A stretch of 55,423 nt of DNA from CAMLQK01 sp964654135 (GTDB lineage Bacteria > Patescibacteriota > Saccharimonadia > Saccharimonadales > UBA4665), in assembly GCA_964654135.1 (NCBI GenBank), contig CAZZHV010000003.1, positions 1-55,423 on the forward strand, written 5' to 3'. The notes beneath the pieces are model-generated. The model worked only from the letters and a program-made list of their open reading frames with translations. It was not told the DNA's origin and did no database searches. The stretch's first letter is position 1. Each line of letters opens with the position of its first letter. Position numbers and translations under genes: made by a program. This document shows positions 1 to 8,361 of this stretch, in pieces.

Positions 1-860
1 GTTGCTGCCTGAAACAGAACCTCACGATCGTGCTCGTCGACATAACCAAGGTGTTGTACGTTGTAGCCTTCATGAGTAGCGGCCTTGATTGCGGCCTCGT
101 CTGCCTCGCTATACCAGCCAATACGCCCAGCGATTACGAGGGCATGCTCGTTTCGTACCGTCTCAGGGAGGTCTTTATAGGCCTCAATAAGTCGAGCGAT
201 ATTCTTGCGAGGTTCAACTGTACCGAGTGTGAGAAGATACGGCTTATGAATGCCAAGTTTATGCAGGGTTTCTTTGCAGGCTTCATTGCTATGGATGACG
301 GGTGTTATAGGTGGAATTGGCGTGACAAGAATGTCACCCTGCGAAACACCGTAGACTTCGTGAATTCGCCCTTTGGTAAAGCCGGAAACGGTTACGACAA
401 ATTCCGAACGCTTAATGGCTTTCGGAATAAAACGTATGAGGTCGCCTCGAAGCTTGGCGGAGACGTATTGTGGTAAATCTATGTAAGTCAGGTCGTGGAT
501 GACGGGTGCGCTTGGTACCTTGAATAGACTTGGATAACTCAGAAAGTTTGCAAAGAAAGCAAAGTCTACCTTTTTATAGACAAGCATTTCGAGTGGGAGC
601 TCGATATTCCAGCGGCGGAGCTGATAAATGATTTTGCTGGGGATGTATTTCACTTCGTGGTAAGAGATGTTTGGAGCTACTGGAAAGTTGGTACTTTTGC
701 GGCGTCCCAAGAAGTTGTAGTAGAAGCCAACAAGTTCGACCTCGTCAGGGTAGGTTTTGGCAAGCTGACTGACAACACGCTCGATGTAGTATGCGACACC
801 CGTTTTGTTGGCGATGAGTGGACTAGCGTCAAACGCAATGCGGATTGGCCTAGTTTTCAT
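1..860 (-). CDS. Glycosyltransferase family 4, C-terminal part cut by window edge
   Basis: Reading the minus strand from ATG 858-860 gives an open frame to base 1 that begins MKTRPIRIAFDASPLI and continues through a GT4-like N-domain (VIHDLTYIDLP) into the nucleotide-sugar domain (LTLGTVEPRKNIARLIEAY, then ALVIAGRIGWY). The TVEPRKN stretch is typical of GT4 mannosyl/rhamnosyltransferases. About 286 residues are visible; the C-terminal Rossmann half with the ExE motif lies outside the window. Its start overlaps the stop of the upstream GT4 gene by 11 bases, so the two are one operon, translated divergently from the ABC exporter genes. It probably adds one sugar to a lipid-linked glycan at the cytoplasmic face of the membrane; donor and acceptor cannot be read from sequence. 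Confidence 0.85.
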   Translation of the reverse strand, partial: MKTRPIRIAFDASPLIANKTGVAYYIERVVSQLAKTYPDEVELVGFYYNFLGRRKSTNFPVAPNISYHEVKYIPSKIIYQLRRWNIELPLEMLVYKKVDFAFFANFLSYPSLFKVPSAPVIHDLTYIDLPQYVSAKLRGDLIRFIPKAIKRSEFVVTVSGFTKGRIHEVYGVSQGDILVTPIPPITPVIHSNEACKETLHKLGIHKPYLLTLGTVEPRKNIARLIEAYKDLPETVRNEHALVIAGRIGWYSEADEAAIKAATHEGYNVQHLGYVDEHDREVLFQAA

Positions 861-2022
861 AAATAGGTATAAACCTTTCTTTTACGATGCGATCGAATTC
901 GAACTGACTAAGAAATGTCGTGCGAGCATTCTGACCATACTGTGCACGAAGTTGGCTGTCTTTGCAAAGTACTCGCATAGCTGCAGCAAGGCTTTGCACA
1001 TCTTTAGGCTCTATGAGCAATCCATTTTGTTTATCGTGAACGATTTCTGGATTACCGCCAACATTACAGGCAATCATTGGTTTACTAAGCTTGGCGGCCT
1101 CAACTATCGAGAGACTGAAACCTTCGTGATGGCTTGGATGTACGAAGACATCGCTGGCTGCCAGGTAAGGCAACGCGTCAGGCTGGAAGCCTTTGAAAAT
1201 AATATTTGGGTTGTTGCCAGCCTGCTGCTTAAAAGCGTCTGCATCTGGGCCATCACCGACAATCCAAAGCTTCGCGCTCGTATTTTGGGTGACCTCGTTA
1301 AATGCTGCAATGAGTTCGCCGATGCCTTTTGCGGTGACAAGGCGAGAAGTGCAACAGAATATAACTGCATCTTGTTCGTCTTTTGTACGTTTTACGGGAA
1401 TTATGGGTGTATCCAAGACACCGTTATAGATTACATGGTAGTTTTGCGGTAGTGTTTGTACGCCTGCTGCTTGGGCGATGAGGTCTTCTTCGCTTTTGCT
1501 CACCAGTGTTACGGCTGCCACCTTTTGGCTGAGTCGCCACACCCATTTGCCGACGGGATTTTTTATAGGTACCGGGACGTTTCGATAGACATATTTCAGG
1601 TCAGCGTGATCAGTCCATATAACTTTTATTTTACAGAAGCGACCGGCAATAGTTGCGCTTATAAAGTCGTCTCGACTCTGAGGATGCACAACGGTGATGC
1701 CTTGTTTTTTGATGAGTGCGATATACCAAACTACGAGATACCATTGCCAAAGCACAAAAGCCGGGAAGAGCAGTATCCGTAACCCACTGTAATCCTGCCA
1801 GGACTGGAGCCAAGGTGATTGCTTGAACGACACACCTTGTTCGCTGGCATAGCGCTTGATGCCTTCGTGATGGCTTGCAACAAGGATATCGTATCCCTGC
1901 TCTTGGAGTTCTTTGGCAAGTGACACCACAAACCGTTCGGCACCACCAAAGTCGAAACTATTTGCATTTCTGATAAGTAATGCGCGCTTTGGCTGTGAAC
2001 TGTTTTTAGGCAAAGCTGACAT
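850..2022 (-). CDS. Glycosyltransferase family 4
   Basis: A 390-residue GT-B protein. The N-domain has the glycine-rich acceptor-side motif FGGAERFVVSLAKELQEQGYDI; the C-domain has TSRLVTAKGIGELIAAF and the retaining-GT motif HPSHHEGFSLSIVEAAKLSKPMIA, with the ExE-type glutamates in EGFSLSIVE. Length is normal for the family. It is the first gene of a two-gene minus-strand operon and starts 42 bases from the divergent permease start at 2064. No convincing Shine-Dalgarno precedes the ATG. A role in building the polysaccharide exported by the neighbouring ABC system follows from context; sugar specificity is unknown. Confidence 0.88.
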   Translation of the reverse strand: MSALPKNSSQPKRALLIRNANSFDFGGAERFVVSLAKELQEQGYDILVASHHEGIKRYASEQGVSFKQSPWLQSWQDYSGLRILLFPAFVLWQWYLVVWYIALIKKQGITVVHPQSRDDFISATIAGRFCKIKVIWTDHADLKYVYRNVPVPIKNPVGKWVWRLSQKVAAVTLVSKSEEDLIAQAAGVQTLPQNYHVIYNGVLDTPIIPVKRTKDEQDAVIFCCTSRLVTAKGIGELIAAFNEVTQNTSAKLWIVGDGPDADAFKQQAGNNPNIIFKGFQPDALPYLAASDVFVHPSHHEGFSLSIVEAAKLSKPMIACNVGGNPEIVHDKQNGLLIEPKDVQSLAAAMRVLCKDSQLRAQYGQNARTTFLSQFEFDRIVKERFIPIYEN

Positions 2023-2023
2023 T

Positions 2024-2050
2024 GTATTTACAGAAGTTCATTATGTATAA
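2024..2050 (+). promoter_or_regulatory. Candidate promoter of the polysaccharide exporter operon
   Basis: TTGTAT at 2024-2029 and a perfect TATAAT at 2045-2050 are separated by 15 bases, somewhat short. Transcription would begin near 2057, just before ATG 2064, giving an almost leaderless message. The element overlaps the start of the divergent glycosyltransferase gene. Confidence 0.45.
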
Positions 2051-2063
2051 TATTCTACTAGAC

Positions 2064-2855
2064 ATGAAGTATCTTACCAAAAAGAATCGCGCTATCCTGC
2101 GCGAGATGGTATCCACCGATTTTAAGGTGAGGTATCAGGGTTCAACATTAGGCTATGTTTGGTCCCTCCTACGGCCGCTACTGCAATTTGCAACACTCTA
2201 TATTATTTTTGTGTATGTATTTAAGATGGGCAGGGGCGTTGAGCACTTCCCGGTTTATCTGTTATTTGGTATTGTGCTCTGGAACTTTTTTGCCGAGGCA
2301 ACCTCAACAGGTATGACGGCGATCGTTGCCAACGGTGACCTTATTCGCAAGATTAGCATCCCCCGATTCCTCGTGGTTGTATCGACTTCTGTATCCGCTT
2401 TGATTAATTTTGGGCTCAACTTGGTTGTTGTGCTGGCATTTGCAATTTTTAATGGTATCGAACCCAGTGTACGATGGTTCTTGTTGATCCCTATCTTTAT
2501 TGAACTGTATGTTTTCTCGCAGGCTATGGCATTCTTGCTTTGCGCTATGTTCGTCAAGTTCCGAGATATTAACTACATATGGGAAGTGCTCATGCAGGCT
2601 GCATTTTACGGCACACCAGTTATTTACGGTATGCAGCTCGTCCCGGAAAAATATCAGCAGTGGCTACTGCTCAATCCTATGGCGCAAATTATCCAAGATG
2701 CTCGCCATGCATTTATCGGCGATACGGCAATCGTAGGATGGAATATTATGCGATGGGAGGCTGCACTTATCCCAGTGGTAATTGTTGCTTGTACTGTCGT
2801 TATTGCGACGCTTTATTTCCGACGCCAGTCACCTGATTTTGCGGAGAATCTATAA
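2064..2855 (+). CDS. wzm: ABC-2 polysaccharide exporter permease (Wzm/TagG-like)
   Basis: Membrane subunit of an ABC transporter that moves a finished lipid-linked polysaccharide across the cytoplasmic membrane. The N-terminus carries the amphipathic region and the family signature FKVRYQGSTLGYVWSLLRPL, followed by about six hydrophobic segments. I chose ATG 2064 (MKYLTKKNRAIL), giving 263 residues, because the two upstream in-frame ATGs (2022, 2043) lie in or before a TATAAT box; the longest frame would start at 2022 and give 277 residues. Its stop overlaps the next start by one base (TAATG), coupling it to the ATPase. The pair replaces a Wzx/Wzy route; neither Wzx nor Wzy is seen in the window. 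Confidence 0.9.
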   Translation: MKYLTKKNRAILREMVSTDFKVRYQGSTLGYVWSLLRPLLQFATLYIIFVYVFKMGRGVEHFPVYLLFGIVLWNFFAEATSTGMTAIVANGDLIRKISIPRFLVVVSTSVSALINFGLNLVVVLAFAIFNGIEPSVRWFLLIPIFIELYVFSQAMAFLLCAMFVKFRDINYIWEVLMQAAFYGTPVIYGMQLVPEKYQQWLLLNPMAQIIQDARHAFIGDTAIVGWNIMRWEAALIPVVIVACTVVIATLYFRRQSPDFAENL

Positions 2856-4042
2856 TGAAAAACATGAAAAATACAGCTACTGAAACTGCGATTAAGGTTT
2901 CCGGCCTTCATAAAGAATTTTTGCTGCCACATCAGCGCAAAACTTCTATAAAGCAAGCTTTTGTAAGCCTTGGCCGCAAAAACTACAAGACTCGTCAAAA
3001 GGTTTTGGACGGTATCGACTTTGAGGTCAAGAAAGGCGAATTCTTTGGTATTGTCGGTCGCAACGGTGGCGGTAAAAGTACATTGCTCAAGATTTTGGCT
3101 GGTGTCTATCATCCAACACGAGGCACGGTAGACGTTAACGGTGAATTGACGCCATTTATCGAGCTGGGCGTGGGCTTCAATCCAGAACTCACTGGCCGTG
3201 ATAATATTTATCTCAATGGTGCGTTGCTTGGTTTCTCGCGCAAAGAGATGGAAGCTATGTACGACGAGATCGTTGCCTTTGCTGAGCTTGGGCAGTTTAT
3301 GGATCAGAAGCTTAAAAACTACTCATCTGGCATGCAAGTACGCTTAGCATTCTCAATCGCTATCAAGGCGCACAACGATATTCTGATTTTTGACGAAGTT
3401 TTGGCAGTGGGTGATGAAGCTTTCCAGCGCAAATGTATCGACGTTTTTGAACAGTACAGAGCTAACAAGCAGACTGTCATTTTGGTTACGCACGATATGG
3501 CGACTGTTCGTCAATTTTGTACGCGAGCTATGCTCATCAACAAAGGTAAAGTTGTTGAAATTGGCAATCCACGCAAAGTCGCGGAAATGTACAGTAAGCT
3601 CAATCAGGAATCTATTGACGAGGAAACAAGCAAAAAGAATAACGCTAAGGTTCCGGGGCGACTCAAAGTTTCCGTTAACGGCCCCACTGGCAAGAAGCAG
3701 CACAGTTTTGACGTTGGCGAAACTGCCACTGTCACTGTGGACTGGTCTGACCTCACAGAAATGCAAGGTCTCGGCATTCATATATTTAAGGTAAGTGGCG
3801 AGCACGTTACTGGCGTTAACCCGTCCAACGACAAAGTTAAAAACTGGCAAAAGAAAAAGTCTTTGACGGTCGATCTCAAGTTGAATATTACACAAGGTCG
3901 CTACTATGTAATGGTAGAGGCATTTGGTAAGCCAGGACAAGTCATAGAGTCTGTCCTTGACGGACCACAATTCTCAGTCACAAAACCGGCTGACCTCGCA
4001 TGGAGTGGGTTAACTGAGCTTGACCATACCTGGAAGGTTTAG
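2855..4042 (+). CDS. wzt: ABC polysaccharide exporter ATPase with C-terminal substrate-binding domain (Wzt-like)
   Basis: A 395-residue ATPase partner of the preceding permease. Visible motifs: Walker A GRNGGGKST, signature YSSGMQVRLAFS, Walker B ILIFDEVLAVGDEAF and the switch histidine in VTHDMATVRQF. Residues from about 265 to the end form an extra beta-rich domain after the nucleotide-binding domain. In characterised Wzt proteins (for example O9a of E. coli) such a tail recognises a terminal modification on the glycan and gates export. By analogy, this polymer may carry a capping residue or modification; a methyltransferase gene at 25273 is one possible source. A terminator follows directly. 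Confidence 0.9.
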   Translation: MKNMKNTATETAIKVSGLHKEFLLPHQRKTSIKQAFVSLGRKNYKTRQKVLDGIDFEVKKGEFFGIVGRNGGGKSTLLKILAGVYHPTRGTVDVNGELTPFIELGVGFNPELTGRDNIYLNGALLGFSRKEMEAMYDEIVAFAELGQFMDQKLKNYSSGMQVRLAFSIAIKAHNDILIFDEVLAVGDEAFQRKCIDVFEQYRANKQTVILVTHDMATVRQFCTRAMLINKGKVVEIGNPRKVAEMYSKLNQESIDEETSKKNNAKVPGRLKVSVNGPTGKKQHSFDVGETATVTVDWSDLTEMQGLGIHIFKVSGEHVTGVNPSNDKVKNWQKKKSLTVDLKLNITQGRYYVMVEAFGKPGQVIESVLDGPQFSVTKPADLAWSGLTELDHTWKV

Positions 4043-4059
4043 GTACCTACAGGCAAATA

Positions 4060-4089
4060 AAAAAGATCACGATTTTCGTGATCTTTTTG
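4060..4089. terminator. Bidirectional intrinsic terminator
   Basis: AAAAGATCACGA / TCGTGATCTTTTT hairpin with runs of A before and T after, between the convergent wzt and the GT2 gene; it can serve both. Confidence 0.9.
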
Positions 4090-4094
4090 GTAGG

Positions 4095-5096
4095 CTAAAC
4101 TTCTTCTTGTCGCCCGTATTTTACGAAGCGACGAACGCCACTTTTTGCGCCGCCGAGCAGAGTTATTTTGATTTCGAGCAGCGCGTACCTAAGGCCAGTA
4201 CGAGTCGAAGTCATCACTGCAAAAAGTTGATGAAGACCAAGTAGCGGCCGGCCAGAGCGAATCATGCGTAAAGCAATTTTGGTGTTATCGGCCAGGATAA
4301 GGTTGCGCATATCGAAACCGCGTTTTTTGTAATTCTGAAAATATTTACGGCCATCGTTACGCAGCGTTTTTGCACTCAGGACAGTTGGAAATTTGATTGC
4401 CCATAATGCAGCGGTATGACGTTTCATAATTTCTAGCTGTAGTTTGTTGTTGTTGCTGGAAATGCCGCGTGTATTGATGCGCCAGCGGAAGATGCTTTCC
4501 TCTAAGGCAGCAAATGTGCCGACTGTAGCTAGACGTGACCACAGTTCAAAGTCTTCAGTCGGGCCAAAAGCATCGCTGTACATACCAACTTTCTCACAGG
4601 CCGCCTTACGAAAGGTTACTGAGCCATGGGCAATAGGGTTTCGTAGCAACATACTGCGCTTTATGTCACGGTCACGCACAGGAACTACCTCGCGATAGAT
4701 ATATTCACCCTCTTCGTCGATAATCTCAAAGCTGCCGGCAACCAAAACAACGTCTGAATGAGCGTCCAACACCTCGAGCTGTTTTTCAAATCGGGTAGCA
4801 AAGCTGATGTCATCGCCGTCCATGCGGGCGATAAACTCACCTCGGGCCATCTCGATTCCGCGATTGAGCGTTTTGACGATGCCTGAGTTTTCTTGATGCA
4901 CAACAATCACTCGTTTATCGATGGATGCGTAGTGGTCGAGGATCTTACCGCTGGTGTCCTTGGAGCCATCATCGATGGCAATCAATTCAAAGTTTTCATA
5001 GGTTTGGTTGAGAATGCTGTCGATAGCTTCTTTTAGGTAGCGCTCAGTGTTATAAACTGGCATAATTACCGAAATGCGTGGTTTATTTTGTGCCAT
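4095..5096 (-). CDS. Glycosyltransferase family 2
   Basis: A 333-residue GT-A enzyme. The start RISVIMPVYNTERYLKEAIDSIL, the nucleotide-binding IAIDDGSKD and the metal-binding IARMDGDDIS (DxD-like) are all present, with EDFELWSRLA as the family acid motif near residue 190. No membrane segment is clear, so it probably acts peripherally at the membrane. ATG 5096 is preceded by AAAGGAATCC and a TATACT box about 45 bases upstream, so unlike several neighbours it has a normal leader. It is convergent with the exporter operon and divergent from the anchored-protein operon. Sugar specificity is unknown. Confidence 0.9.
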   Translation of the reverse strand: MAQNKPRISVIMPVYNTERYLKEAIDSILNQTYENFELIAIDDGSKDTSGKILDHYASIDKRVIVVHQENSGIVKTLNRGIEMARGEFIARMDGDDISFATRFEKQLEVLDAHSDVVLVAGSFEIIDEEGEYIYREVVPVRDRDIKRSMLLRNPIAHGSVTFRKAACEKVGMYSDAFGPTEDFELWSRLATVGTFAALEESIFRWRINTRGISSNNNKLQLEIMKRHTAALWAIKFPTVLSAKTLRNDGRKYFQNYKKRGFDMRNLILADNTKIALRMIRSGRPLLGLHQLFAVMTSTRTGLRYALLEIKITLLGGAKSGVRRFVKYGRQEEV

Positions 5097-5171
5097 GGAT
5101 TCCTTTTAGAGAGTGTTACTAAGGCCTAGTATACTAATGAACTCCTGACTTTGACAACGGGGCAATATCGC

Positions 5172-5200
5172 TTTCAAAATAAAACCACAAGCGTTACAAT
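5172..5200 (+). promoter_or_regulatory. Promoter with -10 six bases before the start codon
   Basis: TTTCAA (5172-5177), 17-base spacer, TACAAT (5195-5200), then six bases and ATG 5207. Transcription is expected at or next to the A of the ATG, and no Shine-Dalgarno is present: a predicted leaderless message. Confidence 0.6.
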
Positions 5201-5206
5201 GGTTAT

Positions 5207-5773
5207 ATGAGACAAAAAGTCACACAAACAAAGAAAACACGCAAGAAGTTCATTATGGCTGCCATCCTCATTATGGCTGTAGCCACCGTAGCTGGTATTT
5301 TTACATATCGTCACTATCACAAGTCAAAACAGGCACAAACGACGAGCAAATCCGAGACCGCTCAAAGTAACTATAGCGGCGGCGCAAAACGGCCTACTGA
5401 TGTTGCTAGTGGTGGCAATCAGGGCGGCGCAAAAGACAATAACGGTAAAGCACCAGATACAGACAATCAGCCCGTTCCTACGACCACATCTTCAGGTGGC
5501 GCAATAACTGTAAATGGCCTAGCGTCCAACTCATCACTGAAGAGTGGTGATAGCTTGTATGGTACGACGACTGTTTCTGGCCCTGTTAGTTTTCGTGTTA
5601 TTGATGAAACAGATGGCGTGGTTGCTCAAGGTCAACTCAATGTAGTAAATGGCTCATTCTCAGGCAAGTTATCGTTTACGGCGCGATCTACAACTGGTCG
5701 CCTGGATGTTTACACAACAGATTCTATGGGCTCGGAAATTAACAATATTGAAATTCCGGTTCAATTTAAGTAA
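5207..5773 (+). CDS. Membrane-anchored protein with C-terminal Ig-like (Gmad2-like) domain
   Basis: 188 residues: a basic N-terminus, one hydrophobic segment at about 15-34 (MAAILIMAVATVAGIFTY), a low-complexity Ser/Gly/Thr/Lys linker to about residue 95, and a C-terminal beta-rich domain from about 100 (ITVNGLASNSSLKSGDSLYG to IEIPVQFK). The last domain resembles Gmad2-type immunoglobulin-like domains that occur on cell-surface proteins; that assignment is by eye. Topology is N-in with the domain outside. It lies three bases before the secreted 838-residue protein, so the two are co-transcribed and may work together at the cell surface. Exact function is not known. Confidence 0.75.
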   Translation: MRQKVTQTKKTRKKFIMAAILIMAVATVAGIFTYRHYHKSKQAQTTSKSETAQSNYSGGAKRPTDVASGGNQGGAKDNNGKAPDTDNQPVPTTTSSGGAITVNGLASNSSLKSGDSLYGTTTVSGPVSFRVIDETDGVVAQGQLNVVNGSFSGKLSFTARSTTGRLDVYTTDSMGSEINNIEIPVQFK

Positions 5774-5776
5774 GAG

Positions 5777-8293
5777 ATGAATAGAGTGTTCGGTTTTAGA
5801 AATAAATTAGTAGTAGCGGTTATCTTTGGCATCACGCTGGCTGTTGGTATAGGCATCTTTCCACAAAAGGCGCACGCTGAATATAGGGACGAGAACCTTA
5901 TTGAGGACTCGCTCTTCTTGGATGCTGCAAGCATGTCTCAGCAACAGATACAAGATTTCTTGACAGCCAGAGGCGGCTACTTGGCTGGATACTACTCATG
6001 GAGTGGTCGCGACAACGCTAACGTGAGCGCTGCTCAAGTTATCTATGAGGCAGCCCAGGACTACGGTATTAGTCCAAAGGCAATTCTCGCAACGCTTCAA
6101 AAAGAGCAGAGTTTGGTTACTGCCAAAAACCCTGCAAGCTCACAGCTAAACTTTGCTATGGGCTATGGCTGTCCTGACTCCACGGGATGTGGTGCTAAAT
6201 ACAGTGGTTTTTACAACCAGGTTGATAATGGCGTATGGCAGCTGCGCTACAACCTTGAGCGAGCACGAGGCAACAATACCTGGTGGCGTGCAAGCTCATC
6301 CTATGCCTGTGGTGGTGCAACCCGATACTACAGCAACGGCCTATACCTCAATAACACCGTAACCTTCTACGACGACGCAGGCACTGGCTACAAGACTATT
6401 AAGATAGGGAGCGCAGCTACGGCCTCTCTCTACTGCTATACGCCGCATGTCTATCCAGGTAGCTCAGCACAGTACTATTCGGGCAGCTACAACTTTGTAG
6501 CTGCCTACGAGCAATGGTTTGGCTCTACGCATGCTGCAACGATGATTACGACGGGTTTGCAGATCAGCCAAGACCAGTACGGGACAACTAATACTAATGT
6601 GCCAGTTCGAGTGAGCTTTACCATAACGAACAACACGAGCAACACTGTTGACCTTGGCCAGATGGCGGTAGCAGGCTACGATGCGGCTGGAAATAATGTC
6701 GGCTACCCCCTGGAGCGTATCGTTATGCCGCCCTACACCACCTATATTTATTCCGAAGCACAGACATTCAGCAGGGAAGATACATATACTTTTTGGATAA
6801 CCAGCGTATCGTCAGGCGGCGTATGGAGTGATAGCTACCCTACATCTGCTGGTATATCGGTAACCCGCAACATCCAGAAATTCATACAGGCGATGCCACA
6901 AATAATTTCTCAGCCAACCGTGTCGACCGACCCTCGTACTGGCAAAACCAACACCACGTCATTTACTGTTCGTAACCGAAGTGCGCGGCCAGCAGAAATG
7001 GGTAAGCTAGCTTTAGCGATTTATGGCCCTCGGGGCGAAAACGTAGGTGGACCATTGCAGAGCGTGTCTATTCCAGCCGGCCAAGATTATACCTATACGG
7101 CATCTTCTGATCAGTGGCCAGCTACGGGGATGTATACAGCATGGGTCACTAACACGAAAGATAACGGAGCGACATGGGATGATTCGTTCTTCCCTCAGCC
7201 AGCCAGCTCGTCTGTGAATCGAAAAGTTAACTTTGACGTGAAGTCTAACCCCACTGTTACGGCCACGCCGTCGGTAAGTACGTCTTCTCCGCGTGCCGGC
7301 CAGCAGGTTACAACATCATTTACGCTCCATAACTTTAGCGCTACGCCAGTTAGTACGAGCGGCAAGGTTGCCCTAGCGATTTACGACCCGAACGGCCGTA
7401 ATATCGGTGGCCCATTGCGAGATTTCAGCGTACCAGCTAATGGTGATATGGTGTACAGCTTCCCATCTACTTTCTATACACCAGGTAAGTATCGCATGTG
7501 GATTACCTACTTTAACGGTGCGACATTCAATGACTCTACCTATCCGGAACTTGAATCGGGTGCCATACAACGCTACGTAGAGTTTACCGTTAAGCCAAGT
7601 CCGACCATAACGGTCCAACCAGGAGTAAGCGTTGCATCTCCGCGTGCCGGCCAGCAGGTGAACGCTAGCTTTACAATGCACAATTACGGCGATACAACTA
7701 TGAATGTAGGCCGCATTGGTATGGCTATCTACGGACCAAATGGCGAAAATGTTGGGCTTGCAATGCAAAACATGAATATCCAGCCAGGTGCCGACCAAGT
7801 GTACAGTTTGCCAACAACGTTCTATAACCCTGGAAAATACACCGCCTGGATCACTTATTTCGATGGCCGCGTCTATAATGATTCGACTTTCCCGGAGACC
7901 GAATCTAGTTCTATTAGTCGATCTTTCGAGTTTACCGTTAAGCCAAGTCCGACCATAACGGTCCAACCTAATTTCAGCCCTTCACCGCGAGTTGGCCAAC
8001 AGGTAGCGGGCGGCTTCACGCTCCATAACTACGGTACGGAGAATGTTAATTCGGGCAAGATTGGACTAGCTATCTACGGACCAAATGGCGAAAATGTTGG
8101 GCTTGCAATGGACCCTATGGTGATCACTGCAGGTGGCGACATGGTGTACTCAAAGAATACTACCTTTACGAGACCAGGCACATACACCGCCTGGGTGACC
8201 TACTACAACGGCTCCTCATACAACGACACATCTTGGCCGGAGGCTGACTCAGGTAGCGTCCAGCGCAAAATAACCTTTACAGTCGCCCCGTAG
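5777..8293 (+). CDS. Secreted protein: lysozyme-like N-terminal domain plus five Ig-like repeats
   Basis: 838 residues. A signal peptide (about 1-34, ending AHA) precedes a domain at about 40-250 with SPKAILATLQKEQSLVT, FAMGYGCPDS and a C-terminal YEQWFG. This pattern is shared with actinobacterial proteins often named hemagglutinin; I infer a lysozyme-like fold in which E109 of QKEQ could be catalytic, which is unproven. Cysteines in this domain could form disulfides. From about 252 to the end there are five repeats of about 117 residues, each with a hydrophobic core, IYGPNGENVG-like and YTAWITYFDG-like motifs. No sortase motif or C-terminal anchor is seen, so it is probably released or held by carbohydrate. 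A role in cell-wall remodelling or host binding is inference. Confidence 0.8.
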   Translation: MNRVFGFRNKLVVAVIFGITLAVGIGIFPQKAHAEYRDENLIEDSLFLDAASMSQQQIQDFLTARGGYLAGYYSWSGRDNANVSAAQVIYEAAQDYGISPKAILATLQKEQSLVTAKNPASSQLNFAMGYGCPDSTGCGAKYSGFYNQVDNGVWQLRYNLERARGNNTWWRASSSYACGGATRYYSNGLYLNNTVTFYDDAGTGYKTIKIGSAATASLYCYTPHVYPGSSAQYYSGSYNFVAAYEQWFGSTHAATMITTGLQISQDQYGTTNTNVPVRVSFTITNNTSNTVDLGQMAVAGYDAAGNNVGYPLERIVMPPYTTYIYSEAQTFSREDTYTFWITSVSSGGVWSDSYPTSAGISVTRNIQKFIQAMPQIISQPTVSTDPRTGKTNTTSFTVRNRSARPAEMGKLALAIYGPRGENVGGPLQSVSIPAGQDYTYTASSDQWPATGMYTAWVTNTKDNGATWDDSFFPQPASSSVNRKVNFDVKSNPTVTATPSVSTSSPRAGQQVTTSFTLHNFSATPVSTSGKVALAIYDPNGRNIGGPLRDFSVPANGDMVYSFPSTFYTPGKYRMWITYFNGATFNDSTYPELESGAIQRYVEFTVKPSPTITVQPGVSVASPRAGQQVNASFTMHNYGDTTMNVGRIGMAIYGPNGENVGLAMQNMNIQPGADQVYSLPTTFYNPGKYTAWITYFDGRVYNDSTFPETESSSISRSFEFTVKPSPTITVQPNFSPSPRVGQQVAGGFTLHNYGTENVNSGKIGLAIYGPNGENVGLAMDPMVITAGGDMVYSKNTTFTRPGTYTAWVTYYNGSSYNDTSWPEADSGSVQRKITFTVAP
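7243..8290 (+). repeat. Three near-identical intragenic domain repeats
   Basis: The last three Ig-like repeats of the secreted protein start at about 7243, 7594 and 7943. Identity is visible in the DNA: 41 of 41 bases between 7580-7620 and 7928-7968, 42 of 42 between 7724-7765 and 8069-8110, and 23 of 23 between 7286-7308 and 7637-7659. The other two repeats (about 6530-7240) are more diverged. Confidence 0.9.
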
Positions 8294-8312
8294 CTGCAGA
8301 AGTGGGTAATAA

Positions 8313-8347
8313 CAAAAAGAGCCTCGGATAACACCAAGGCTCTTTTA
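8313..8347. terminator. Bidirectional intrinsic terminator
   Basis: AAAAAGAGCC and GGCTCTTTT arms with a short loop, between the convergent secreted-protein gene and the GT2-GT4 gene. Confidence 0.85.
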
Positions 8348-8361
8348 TATTTTTGGCAGAT

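Noticed and set aside
30..866. Plus-strand open frames at the left edge
   Set aside because: The minus strand encodes a clear GT4 protein through the whole interval; the plus-strand frames are shadows.
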